A stretch of DNA of 64,000 bases, from contig OY821750.1 of the NCBI GenBank assembly GCA_963682055.1, positions 10,852,501 through 10,916,500 of the forward strand, given 5' to 3'. The translations under genes were made by a program, and so were the position numbers. Below, piece by piece: positions 47,521 to 58,070 of this stretch. Within the stretch, counting starts at the first letter, position 1, and every line of letters starts with the position of its first letter. This DNA comes from Primula veris (taxonomy: Eukaryota > Streptophyta > Magnoliopsida > Ericales > Primulaceae). The notes below the pieces were generated by a model. It saw only the letters and a list, made by a program, of their open reading frames with translations, was not told the DNA's origin and did no database searches.

Positions 47521-50500
47521 TTATGGTTGGATAAGTCCACAATAACTCCTTCAATTCTTTACAGGAATTCTACGAGTTCATTTCGTGATCTTTACACATA
47601 CTAGTCTTTCAAAGTTAGCATTAATGGCTTGAATTTCGGATTAATCACGAAATATATTCTCAGAGAGAATCCAAATGCGATGCGATTATAAATCAAGCAT
47701 CGTCTTTTGACCCGGGAATATCTCATCCGGTCAATGCCACAATATCAAAATGCTCTTATCAATCGACGACAGGCGAATGATAGTACAGACAATCATGTCT
47801 TAGCATTTAAATCATTTATCATTTTGACGACAGGCGAAATGATAAGGTAACTTTAAATGATTTAAAGAATGTGGTAGCAACCACTTGAAAGACATTTCAA
47901 CTCCTCTAAAATACGCTTTTGGTCGTATTGAATGGAGGCTATGTAAAGAAATTTCAATTCTTTTATGAGCTATTACCAGATAACACTGGTTTTCTCGAAT
48001 ATTTTATAACTCAACAAGGTACGGCAGGACCTACATGAGTATAAGACCTCATATTTGACAAATCAATTTGGTTTTACCAAAGATTTCGATTTGGAACGAC
48101 AGGTCCAGAATCGTTGTCACTGAGTACTCTTTTAGGCATATAGTTGGTGAAATTATGTGGTACACTGTTACCCACTATTTCCAAAAAAATCAACTACCCC
48201 ACAAGTATTGCCTAAAATTTCATAATTTAAAGTTTGGTCACATTTGTCAAAGGAATTTGCTCAAAACACTTTAAATTATTTCGAGAAATTTCGTAAACAG
48301 GCAAACCATAATCCAAAAGTATGTCCAAATGGAAAAATCATATTCCAAATGGAAAAACATAATCCAGATGAGCGAAAAATGGCTCAATGATTTATCAAAA
48401 TCAATAAAGAAAGGTATCAAACTCATTTGAGCCACAAAACTGGGGGTCTCAAGAGTTTCCTTTCAGTTAGCTTTAACCACATTAGCATCGGTTTTTGCAC
48501 CTTTGTAATAGTTTTGAACTATTTAAGGAGTAACCGTGCATGACCTTTGTCTTTATAGCATAGAGTTGCCTCATTGAGCATTATCTCTTGCTTTGTGACA
48601 ACGAGCCATATTGTTCCTTTCAATTACTGTCTTGGAGCCACAGGTTTTCGATTTTAACGATTGTCTAAAATCTTGCTTGGCTAGGCGATTCATCGGGATC
48701 GCGACAGTTCGAGACAAATAACACTTGTCTCGGTTCTCGATTCGTGGAAAAAAAATGTACACGAAGAGCATTAATATCAGGCAAACAATTCGCCATTGAC
48801 CCAATAGGATTAAAACTACTCACCGGGGTAATTTTCTTATCCAATAACAGATGGGCGATAAAGGAACATGGTGAATATAAATTCACGATACTGCTTATGG
48901 AATACAATTTCCAAGCTAGTATTTTGGTGAATGATTGCTCCAATATGTCAATTTCAGACATTTGTTCACCATAGACTCATCACGTCTCAAATGTGGCGGC
49001 GGAATAAAATCAACGCCTTAGCATTCATCCTGAGTGTAACAACAAACTCGTGTTTACTCATCAAAGATGGCATCCAAAAAAAATTTGGGCATCACATTTT
49101 CACACATCAGGGTGACTAACATGTGGTGACGGAATAACATCAATGTCTAAACAGTCATTTCGCAAGTATGTTTTGCGATTTTTCTCATCATAGATGGCAT
49201 CCAACCTGTGTTGGGAGTTCTGAATTATTTTTCATATAAAACGACTGGTTTATATGTTTATGGTTTGCACAAGCACAAACTTTTTTCCGAAACGACAGGT
49301 TCGAAAACATTAGTTTTGCTTCTCATGTGAATCGGTTCTCATTGATCGAACGACGGGTCGATACTGAAACACCAATTCGGCGAAACATACATCACTATAT
49401 AAACACACTCGGGGAAATTATTATTTAGTCAACCCCTTTCGGTAGCTCTACTTGAAAAACGACCAGGAAAGACGGTGAGGGTGGAGGGCACGAATGCCAC
49501 TTAAAACCCGACCTCATTAGGATATCGACTTCCGCCTATATCTTTCCTAGACATCGTATCCAAATAGGTGAGCCTAGTTGGGGAAGGTTCATAATTTTTC
49601 CAACTTAAATGTGAAAATATATGATTTCGCAAATTTACATGTTGTACATATATGTATATGGCAGTAAATAAATATTACATGACATATTATGTAGTATCAT
49701 ATATACATGGCAGTGAGTATTATTTTGGCAATATAAACTAATTCAATTAACATGTAAGTAATTACTACACTGAATCAAAAATATATACTCATCCGCATAC
49801 AATTAATATACTACAGGACCATACATGTAATTTCAGTAAACTACTTATTTAAGTTACAGCATTATTACACAGGGAGTCCAGAAAATCTGGAGTGTTTCAG
49901 ATTGATTCATTTTATTTTTGAATTAACAGATCTGGTTCTACAGGTTTCTACACGTGAAATTGTTTTTTTTTTCTTTTAAACACGACAGAGCTGTTTTATC
50001 TTTTAAACACGACAGAGCTGTAAGTACACGGGTAGTATATTTAAATCAATTCAATTAAACTTTACCCTGTAAACAAATAGCAATATGACATGCAATATTG
50101 TTCTCTAACAAGACCAATTATAGGTTTCTTTATTAAAAAAATAAAATATGCAACTTGTTCTCATGGATGATTTACACCTATGCAATTTCAATCATTATAT
50201 GTTAACCATCAGTAGATTTTTATATGTTAACCATCATTATATGATTTACACGTATACACATAAGTAGATTTTTTTTTTTTTTTCAATCAGTAGATATTCC
50301 TGTTTACCTATTGGTTTTATTGGGAATAGTTTATTGCATACTCAACATATATTATGAGGTTTAACATCACATACATACAAACAGTGAGATTTTCTAAGGT
50401 AATATCACTCCTATTAGATATATATATTTTAGCAGCACACTAAATATCATGAGTTCAAGTTCCAGTAAACTGAAAAATAAGGGGATTCGGTAATTGTACC

Positions 50501-50604
50501 GGATTACCAAGTGCTCCAACGATTGATCAGAACAAGAACGAACAAAACCCTAGCCGTCTTTTTTTTTTTTTTTTTTTTTTTAAACCTATTCAACGAGCGT
50601 ATAT

Positions 50605-50637
50605 CCTGGTTTCTCCGTGAGCAAGGTGCTGATAACG
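50605..50637 (-). other. Primer-binding site region of the minus-strand Copia element
   Basis: On the minus strand the sequence after the 5' LTR is cgttatcagcaccttgctc. GTTATCAGCACC resembles the initiator-tRNA-Met complement TGGTATCAGAGC used by many plant Copia elements. Confidence 0.65.
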
Positions 50638-50852
50638 TGTTGTATTACATATTAGCTAGATATGGAGATATGGAGATACAAGTATAGAGAGATAAAAGAG
50701 TCGTCTTTTATTCATTGATAAGTGTAGGGAAGTTACATCAAGATACCCCCTAACCTTCTTTATATAATAGAAGCTAGGGTTACATATGCTAGGAAAGCCC
50801 AATAGAGGCCCAATAGAGTAAGGCCCAAGATGGCCAATAATATCCTACAACA
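50638..50852 (-). repeat. 5' LTR (minus-strand element)
   Basis: 215 bp, identical to 43996-44210. On the minus strand it holds TATATAAAG (promoter-like) and AATAAAAG (polyadenylation-like) motifs. Confidence 0.95.
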
Positions 50853-51236
50853 GATACAAAATTATAGCAGACCTACGTACCACCGACTAAAATGTTAAAA
50901 TTTAAAATTATCAGTATTTTGGTGGTTTTCTTATTAATTTGATCAAAAGAGTAATTAAAAGCATTTACTATACTTTTGTTAATTTTAATAATATTAACTT
51001 TAATATATTATCATTTAATTGCATGATAAATGACGCATGTGTAATTTAAATTTAACTTTCACATTAGTGTATTAGCTTAACAAAATTATCTAATTTTAAT
51101 TAAAATTAGGAGAGAATTAATATAAACATATCATACACCTATTATATTAACAAAAATATACCCTCAAAAATTAAATTATCAAAAACATACATTGCATTAA
51201 TAATTAATAAAAAACAAAAAAGTTCATTCATCGCTC

Positions 51237-51533
51237 ATGATCTCTTTCATCTCTCTCTTCTCCTCTCACTCATCATTCTCCCTCTTTTCGATCTCTTCTC
51301 CTTCCTATCTTTTTTCGATCTCTCTCTCCTCCTCCATCTCTCTCATCCGTCTTCTCTATCTCTTCAATTTTTCTCTTCTACTCCTTCATCCTTTCTCTGA
51401 TCTCTCCTCATTCCGCTATCTTTCCTCCCTCTCTCTCCTCATCCCCCTTTTTCCGATATCTCTCCTCCTCCCTCTTTATTTTCTATCTTTTTCTCTCTCT
51501 CCTCACTCTCTCTCCTCACTCTCTATTCGGTGA
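51237..51533. repeat. CT-rich low-complexity tract
   Basis: About 300 bp of tctctc/ctcct-type pyrimidine sequence. A 98-residue ORF across it encodes only Ser/Leu/Phe-rich low-complexity sequence and is not taken as a gene. Confidence 0.85.
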
Positions 51534-51541
51534 AAACTGAA

Positions 51542-51685
51542 ATGGAGACATCCGTCGGAGTGGACGACGAATGTGTAGAGCGAGGTCAAAAACTCAAGGT
51601 TAATGCCGACGGAGATGCGGTCGTGAAAGGAGAGTCCCACAACGATGACGTGGTAGTTCGAGATCGAATGACGGGTAAATATTGA
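51542..51685 (+). pseudogene. Exon-like short ORF of unknown origin
   Basis: A 47-codon ORF starts METSVGVDDECVERGQ and ends RMTGKY-stop, and is rich in D, V and G. Its composition is more balanced and gene-like than its surroundings. A GT donor (acgg|gtaaat, about 51672) lies just before the stop. The CT-rich tract before it would suit a 5'UTR. I do not recognise the protein. Confidence 0.35.
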
Positions 51686-51734
51686 ATTTGTTAACTAGTG
51701 TATAAAGTTAAAAAATATGTGTATGAATTTCGTG

Positions 51735-52050
51735 AATTAAGTGTATAAAGTTGAAAATTATGGATATGAATTATGTAAATAACAATATGAATTCTGTATA
51801 TTGCGGTATGAACTTTAAAAATAAAGGTGAACTTTACGAATTAGGCTATGAACTTTTGAAATAAGGGTATGAACTTTTGAAATAAGGATATGAAAATATA
51901 TAAATTAGGGTATGAACTTTTGAAATAAGGGTACGAACTTTTGGAATAAGGGTATGAACTTTTAAAATAAATGTATGAAAAAATACAAATTATGGTATGA
52001 ACTTTTGGAATAAGGGTATGAAATATACAAATTAGGATATGAATTTTTGG
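51735..52050. repeat. Minisatellite with gggtatgaacttttgaaataa units
   Basis: About ten imperfect copies of a unit near 21 bp (gtatgaacttttgaaataag, ending varied as aaattagg) follow the exon-like ORF. Confidence 0.85.
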
Positions 52051-52199
52051 TTATGTTTTTGTTAATTAGAAATTTTTAGGTATATATTTTTGTTAATTTA
52101 GTTTCAAAAATAGTATGTTTTGTTAATTTATTCTAAAATTAATTATTAATTGAAATCTCATTAATTAGTCATTTTGTAAGCCCCCACTAAAATAGGAGT

Positions 52200-52719
52200 A
52201 TTTGAAATAGAGTTCACGTTGTGATTAATGGTATTTTGCCACATAATCAATTAATAACATTAAAAACATTGTTATTTTTAACAACTTTTTTAAAATCTAT
52301 AAAGATAACACATGATTTAATATAAATAATGAAGACAGAAAAATACATTGTTAGCTAACTATTTTATTTAACAATAAATATAACAACACTATTATAGATA
52401 CTCTAAAAATTGTGATAGAAAATATGCACAAATATAGGCGTCGGTGTTGCCATCGTGGGTGAAGAGAGAAAATAGTTATCTTAGATATAGCATGCGCCTA
52501 TCCATTAAAAGATGATTTTTGGGTAAATTTTGGATTGGTATCTTATGTAGAACTTAATTAAGGATTGCTCAATTAAACTGAAATTAATTAAGTATTGGTC
52601 TATTTTCCATAACTAACCAATAAAAATGTAAAAAATAAGAAAAAAAATTCCAAAAAATCTAAAATCAACAAAAATCCAAAAACGCAAAAAAAAAAACCTA
52701 GTCCGAGTCGTCTTAATTC
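52200..52719. other. AT-rich spacer
   Basis: No gene or element recognised. Confidence 0.45.
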
Positions 52720-53640
52720 ATATTAAAAATAGTCTCTGAGTCATTTTAAAAATAGTCTGAGTCATTTTAAGTCACTTTAAAAACAGTCTGAGTCGTTTTA
52801 AGTTATTTTAAAAATATTCTGAGTCGTTTTAAGTCATTGTAAAAACAATCCGAGTCGTTTTAAGTCATTTAAAAACAATCTGAGTCGTTTTAAATCATTT
52901 TAAAAATAGTATGAGTTATTTTAAAAACAGTATGAGTCATTTTAAGTCATTTTAAAAACAGTCTGAGTAATTTTAAAAACAATTTGAGTCATTTTAAGTC
53001 ATTTTAAAAATAGTCTGAGTCATTTTAAGTCATTTTTAAAACAGTCTGAGTAATTTTAAAAACAGTATGAGTCGTTTTAACTTATTTTAAAAACAATTTG
53101 TGTAATTTGAAAAACAGTCTGAGTCATTTTAATTTCTTTGAAAAACAGTCTGAGTCGTTTTAAGTCATTTTTAATACAGTCTGAGTCATTTTAAATCATT
53201 TTAAAAATAGTCTGAGTAATTTAAAAAATAATTTGAATACTTTTTAAAACAGACTGGGTCATTTTAAATCATTTTAAAAATAATCTGAGTCGTTTTCAGT
53301 CATTTTAAAAATAGTCTTAGTCATTTTCAATCATTTTAAAAATAGTCTGAGTCATTTTCAGTCATTTTAAAAACAGTCTGAGTAATTTAGAAACAATATA
53401 AGTAATTTTAAAAATAGTTTGAGTTATTTTAAAAACAGTCTGAGTAATTTAGAAATAATATAAGTAATTTTAAAAACAGTTTGAGTTATTTTAAAAACAG
53501 TCCGAGTCATTTTAAAAACAGTATGAGTTATTTTAAAAACAGTCTGAGTCATTTTAAGTAATTTTAAAAACAGTCCGAGTCATTTTAAAAATAGTTCAAG
53601 TCATATTTAAATCATTTGAAAAACAGTATAAGTCATTATC
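52720..53640. repeat. Large minisatellite, aaaaacagtctgagtcattt units
   Basis: Around 900 bp is built almost entirely from agtctgagtcattttaa and ttttaaaaac modules, in copies of about 20-35 bp with variants (agtatgagt, aatttgagt, gtcgttt). All units read in one orientation. Confidence 0.92.
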
Positions 53641-53779
53641 ATGCAAGAGTAAAGCCATCGTAAAACACTGTTAAATTCTAACACTTTCTTCCTCTTTCTT
53701 TCTTATCTAGACAATGGATACAAATGACTGAATGAACATAGCCAAGCCTTTCCAAATTTTCAAGATTCTGGCGAGGGAA

Positions 53780-54450
53780 TGTTAGCATACCCTCGTCTGG
53801 GCCCATACCGTCCCATAATTAGTGTGTCCGGGCCCCTGCCACCCATGAGTGACACATCACCCCGGACACCGAGGGGCCGAGGTGTGACTACACCGGCCTA
53901 GGAAGCGTATCAAGTACGCTTCCCCAATTAATGATGCTGCTCCCGTGGGGGACCCCTCAACATTTCATCGACGTGGCCCAATCACAGGCCATTAACTGTG
54001 GACCCCGGAAAAGGACTGTACCCTTGTCAGAGTCATAAATGACCTAACGTCGTCGGATTAGTGCTTGACAGTACAGTGATCCAAGGGCTAATTACACCTC
54101 TGGATCACACTATAAATACCCACACTTATACTACTTAGTAGAGGGACAGAAAAAAGAGGAGAAGAGAGATAAAGCTGAAACAACTCGGGCTGCTAGAACA
54201 CACCCAGTCAAATCTAATACCACGCTTCGTAACCGGAACGATCCCTCTTACCCTTCAACTAGATAATCCATTCTAGTCGCCACCATACTGACTTGATCGT
54301 TGGAGAGGGAAAACCTGGTACCAATCCCGGGCTCCTGTTTGTTCCTTGTGCAGGCACGAGAAGGACCCCGTCAACGAAGCTGCCCACCTCGTACGGAGCC
54401 GACGCGTGCTGTTGAATAAGCCAAGCCTAGGAAGAAAAATAGGCTCGCCA
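53780..54450 (+). repeat. 5' LTR of the gypsy element
   Basis: It begins TGTTAGCATACCC and ends GGCTCGCCA immediately before the PBS (671 bp). It contains TATAAATA at 54111-54118, preceded by a GC-rich region, as expected for the U3/R boundary. No second copy lies in the window, so its left edge rests on the TG end and the change in composition. Confidence 0.75.
54111..54118 (+). promoter_or_regulatory. TATA box in the gypsy 5' LTR
   Basis: TATAAATA lies in a CACAC-flanked context about 340 bp before the end of the LTR, the expected position of the retroelement promoter. Confidence 0.7.
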
Positions 54451-54451
54451 A

Positions 54452-54467
54452 TTGGCGTCGTCTGTGG
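54452..54467 (+). other. Primer-binding site of the gypsy element
   Basis: ttggcgtcgtctgtgg resembles the tggcgccgtctgtggg-type PBS common in plant Ty3/gypsy Tat-group elements. It differs at the second CpG-like position (gtc for gcc). Confidence 0.75.
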
Positions 54468-54516
54468 AAAACGTGTAAAGAACGCGTTAGCTCTGACAAT
54501 CCGTCCTCGAGAAAAC

Positions 54517-56128
54517 ATGTCTGATAATAACCAGTACGACACCCCGTCGTCCCGACATACCCCGGTATTTGGAATGCCAAGAACCCTATCTTTCGACACC
54601 CCTCTGAGAACTACACCCGTTAGGGAACCAATCCCCCTAATGGCAGTACCCGGAACACCCGGGTCAAGCGACGAGCTGGCTCGCATGATGCTCGAGATCT
54701 ACAAAAAGGAGCTCATTGCGTTAGCAGCACAAAGAGCATTGATAACTGCGAGGATGACACCGGATACCGAACCTGTCGCGAGCGGTACGGCACGACCGGA
54801 GCCAGTTCCTGCTAAAAGCGTGATGTCATGCTTGGGACCTCCGAGACGACCCCCCCTAGATGCTCCTGATGAGCCATCTAGAGGAGAGGAGTCGAGGCGT
54901 TCCCACGAAGGGAATTCCCGCCATGACGGCGAGTGAAGCGTGTACTCGTGGCTCCGCTGGCCGGATGACGATCATGACTCACGACCGGGGTCGAGTCGTG
55001 CATGAACCGACAAACCTCCTCGAACGTGAAGGCGAGGCTGTCATGCTGGGCAAAACGATGCCACCGACGAGGCAGCATTAAAAATCGTAGCCTCCACCCA
55101 CAGCACCCCGTTCTCAGACGAGATCGAGTACAGTACCCCCCCCCCCCAGAAACTTCGTCGCCCCAATCCTTCAGATCTTCAATGCAGACTCCGATCCGGA
55201 GGCTCATCTCCGACACTATTGATACCAGATGAACCACTGGTCCCACCTTAACCAACTAATCTGCAGATGTTTTCCCGCCAGCCTGGGGAGGTTGGCTAGT
55301 AAATGGTTCCAGTCCCTGCCCGCCAACTCCATCGACTGTTGGGATGACCTAGCATACGAATTTGCGCACCAGTTCATCAACTTGAAAGAAAGGGTTGCCC
55401 AACCAGAGCACTTATACCAAATAAGGGCCCAACCCAAAGAGACCCTCGAGAGCTACGACACTAGGTTCTGGCAAAAGCATGCGGAGTGCGCCGAGTGTCC
55501 CGATTCTACTGCCATAGCTGCTTTTAGGCAGAACATGGTCGTAGGAAGCAGAATCCGCAACGAAATGATAGCGACCCCTCCTAGCACGGTTTTCCGGCTC
55601 AGGTCACTAATAAAGCAGCATGTCGATATTGAGAATGACATGAGATCTGCCGGGGCAATTCGTTCGGTCGCCAGCATCGAACAGCCCTGTGAAAGGACCG
55701 TTGTTAGGAGCCCTCGAAGAAACCGGCCCATAACAGAGAGAATAGAACAGCCCCAAATGGGAAGGAATCCACAACCGGCCCCCAAAAGAAGAAAAGAAGA
55801 CCCCCGTTGGATTAACCCTTCGGACCCGGGGACTGCCTACTCCACCACCTTTCGCCTTCCACTGATCGACCTCTTGGGCAAAATAGAGAACGAGCCTTTC
55901 TTCTCCTGGCCTCTCCCACTCCGAAACGAACTGACCCATGGGCCCGACGATAAAATTTATGACTATCACAGAGGTCGTGGCCATCATACCAACGAATGTG
56001 ATGGTCTGAAGGCGAGGCTTGAAGGATGGGTCCGAGATGGCCTGATGGATAAATACATCAGGTCACGAAGGGACTCTGATCGAGGACGAGAAGGGGCCGA
56101 TGAAAGGCAACCAGACCTCCCCCACTGG
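54517..56128 (+). pseudogene. Gypsy gag, frameshifted
   Basis: The frame from 54517 (MSDNNQYDTP) is proline-rich and ends at 54936. The retrotransposon-gag domain appears in another frame from about 55190 (FPASLGRLASKWFQSLPANS, LAYEFAHQFINLKER, ESYDTRFWQ), so one or more frameshifts separate them. Near the end, YDYHRGRGHHTNEC is the zinc-knuckle-like motif of Tat gag, with the first cysteine replaced. Its stop overlaps the start of the protease frame. Confidence 0.85.
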
Positions 56129-58070
56129 TGATGACCTGTCAGGTTATTCACTATGGACCAAAGAAACCCAATCCTAGTGGAGCGGAGAGGACTGAAGCCC
56201 TTAAGTCCGCGATGAAGCAGCATGTCTACCTCACCGAAAGTCCGAGCCCCTGGAAGAAGGGGAAGCGCGATTCCAAGCTGGACCTGACCATCACCGACTT
56301 CGACTTAGTGGGAGTAGACCTGCCCCACTGTGATGCCCTTGTCATCTTTGCCCAAGTTGGCCATTGTGTCGTGGGACGGATCCTGGTCAATCAAGAGGCA
56401 TCGGTGAACATACTCTTTGGAGACCTCTTCCACAAAATAGGGCTAAAAGAAGAGCACCTAGAAACCAACGTCCCTCCCCTGTACGGATTCAACTCTGAGG
56501 CCGTTCAGCCCAGAGGGGACATAACCTTGCCCGTTAAAACGGGAACCAAGGTTATGAGCGTGGAGTTCACGGTGGTGGATGTCCCTTCCGTCTACAATAT
56601 CATACTAGGGCATGCATGGCTTCACGAAATAGAAGGCGTCTCCTCCACTCTGCACCAAAAAGTCAAGTACCCGATTATAACTGGAGTAGAGACCATCTCC
56701 AGAAACCAAAAAGTCTCGCGAAGCTATGCCATGGCCGTGTACTCCGGCGAAAAGCCGGTACCGGTCCAGAGTGCCATGAATATTGAGGTAGAGGACCCTA
56801 AGCTACTAAGGGAGCTGGACAAGAAGATGGGGCCAGAAGCTGAAGACAATATAGAAGGAGGACTGCTGAAGATCCAAATCCCAGGATTGGACGAGGACAA
56901 CTTCTTCATGGTGGACGCGAAACTAAGCGAGCCCGAGATCACCGATCTTGTTGAGCTCCTGCTCCAGTACCTAGATAACTTTGCGTGGACCCCGAGTGAA
57001 ATGCCGGGTATCAGTCCCGACCTTGCTTGTCACCAACTGAACGTCAACCCGGATGCCAAGACCGTGATGCAAAAGGGACGACGTGTCAGTCCAGAGCATG
57101 CCGATGCCATAAACGAGGAGGTGCAAAAGCTTCTGTTGGCCGGGGCCATCAGAGAAATCTATTACCCCAGATGGCTTTCTAACACTGTAGTAGTCCCTAA
57201 AAAGAACGTAAAGCTATGCGTGTGCATCGACTACACAAGTCTTAATCGGGCCTGTCCTAAAGATCCTTTCCCCTTGCCCAAAATCGATCAAATAGTGGAC
57301 TCCATGGCCGAAGCTGCCAAAATGAGCTTCCTGGATGCCTGCTCCGGCTATCATCAAATACCCATGTCGGAAGCGGACCAAGAGAAGACTGCCTTCATAA
57401 CCCCAAGGGGAAATTACTGCTACAAAGCGATGCCTTTCGGGCTCAAGAACGTCGGGGCAACGTATCAAAGAATGGTCACCAAGATCTTCTCTAAAAACAT
57501 AGGCCGGGCCATGGAGGTCTACATCGATGATATGGTGGTGAAGAGCACTCGAGAGGAGGACCACCTGTCTGACCTAAGAGAGGTATTCGAAACCATCCGA
57601 AGGCACGGACTAAAGCCGAATGCTTCTAAGTGCGCCTTTGGGGTAGGGGCCGGCAAGTTCCTAGGGTTCATGGTAACCCATCGAGGCATAGAGAAAAACC
57701 CGGACCAAATCTCTGCCTTGATGAACTTAAGAACCCCCGGAAAAAAAAAGGACAGACAAAAGCTAGCCGGCATGGCAGCCGCCCTCAATCGATTCATTGC
57801 CCAGTTCGGAGACCGGTGCAAACCTTTCTTTACGGCCCTAAAGGCTCAGAAGAAGTTCGAGTGGAACGACGAATGCCGGAGTGCTTTTACTGAGCTCCCG
57901 AACTACCTCGGGAGCGCGCCCCTATTGACGAAGCCCGACACCGGCGATGTCATCGTCTTATATCTGGCCGTGTAGGATATAGCTGACAGCACGGTCCTCG
58001 TCAAGGAGCTCGGCAGGGAGCAAAGGCCTATTACGTAAGTAAGACCCTCCTCGATGCCGAAACTAGGTAT
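56128..58070 (+). pseudogene. Gypsy protease, reverse transcriptase and RNase H
   Basis: The open frame 56128-57975 contains the protease site region as LVNQEASVNILF; where active copies have D-x-G the aspartate and glycine are N and E (codon at 56389). Reverse transcriptase follows: LSNTVVVPKKN, SFLDACSGYHQIPM, GLKNVGATYQRM and YIDDMVVKS (57520). The first RNase H begins but meets a TAG at 57973. Further on, a base loss near 58035 shifts the frame before YVSKTLLDAE-type sequence. Confidence 0.9.

Larger units (their letters stand above)
44586..49362. repeat. Dispersed array of stem-loops with a shared ACGACWGG-type loop
   Basis: Stem and loop pairs seen directly: AGTAT with loop ACAACAGG (44586); GAGCAT with ACGACTGG (44718); GCAC with ACGAGAGG (44748); AGCAT with TCACCTGG (44797); TTGCAC with ACGACTGG (44824); GCAT with TCGACTGG (44872); GAGCAT with TCAACTGG (44940); GACTCAA with TCATCAGG (45704); CGTTG with ACTTCAGG (46311); CGTGTT with ACGACAGG (46645); CGTCC with GACAG (46666); GAACAT with AATCGACAGG (47280); TTATCATTT with TGACGACAGGCG (47816); AGGT with ACGGCAGG (48017); TGGA with ACGACAGG (48092); CGAA with ACGACAGG (49288); ATCGA with ACGACGGG (49345). 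Each stem is followed by its exact reverse complement after the loop. On the element's own strand the loop reads CCWGTCGT. Confidence 0.8.
43996..50852 (-). mobile_element. Complete Copia-derived LTR element with identical LTRs and dead coding region
   Basis: Two 215-bp LTRs (43996-44210 and 50638-50852), TGTTGT...ACAACA, are identical base for base by my reading. The element is flanked by gatac on both sides (43991-43995 and 50853-50857), a perfect 5-bp target duplication. Orientation is minus: the complement of aaagggggagt (polypurine tract) abuts the left LTR, and a PBS-like gttatcagcacc follows the right LTR on the minus strand. Minus-strand LTRs contain TATATAA and AATAAAA. The 6.4-kb interior carries Copia integrase and RNase H traces broken by many stops and frameshifts, plus an array of short stem-loops. 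No protein it encodes could be functional. Confidence 0.93.
51064..52196 (+). mobile_element. Mutator-like element with long AT-rich inverted ends and captured-exon-like cargo
   Basis: About 100-130 bp at 51064-51193 match inverted sequence at about 52068-52196, for example attaacaaaaatata, aaattatcaaaaacata and agcttaacaaaat with their complements. Between them lie a CT-rich tract (51237-51530), a short exon-like ORF (51542-51685) ending near a splice-donor-like cgg|gtaaat, and a minisatellite. The layout resembles a Pack-MULE. No target duplication was found, so the class is tentative. Confidence 0.5.

Noticed and set aside
51237..51533. 98-residue plus-strand ORF rich in Ser, Leu and Phe
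   Set aside because: It is a translation of a CT-rich low-complexity tract; no domain pattern and the base composition explains it.
57214..57821. Minus-strand ORFs of 100-116 residues over the gypsy reverse transcriptase
   Set aside because: They are shadows of the sense pol frame, unlike the antisense gene at 60706-63343, which has no sense coding counterpart.
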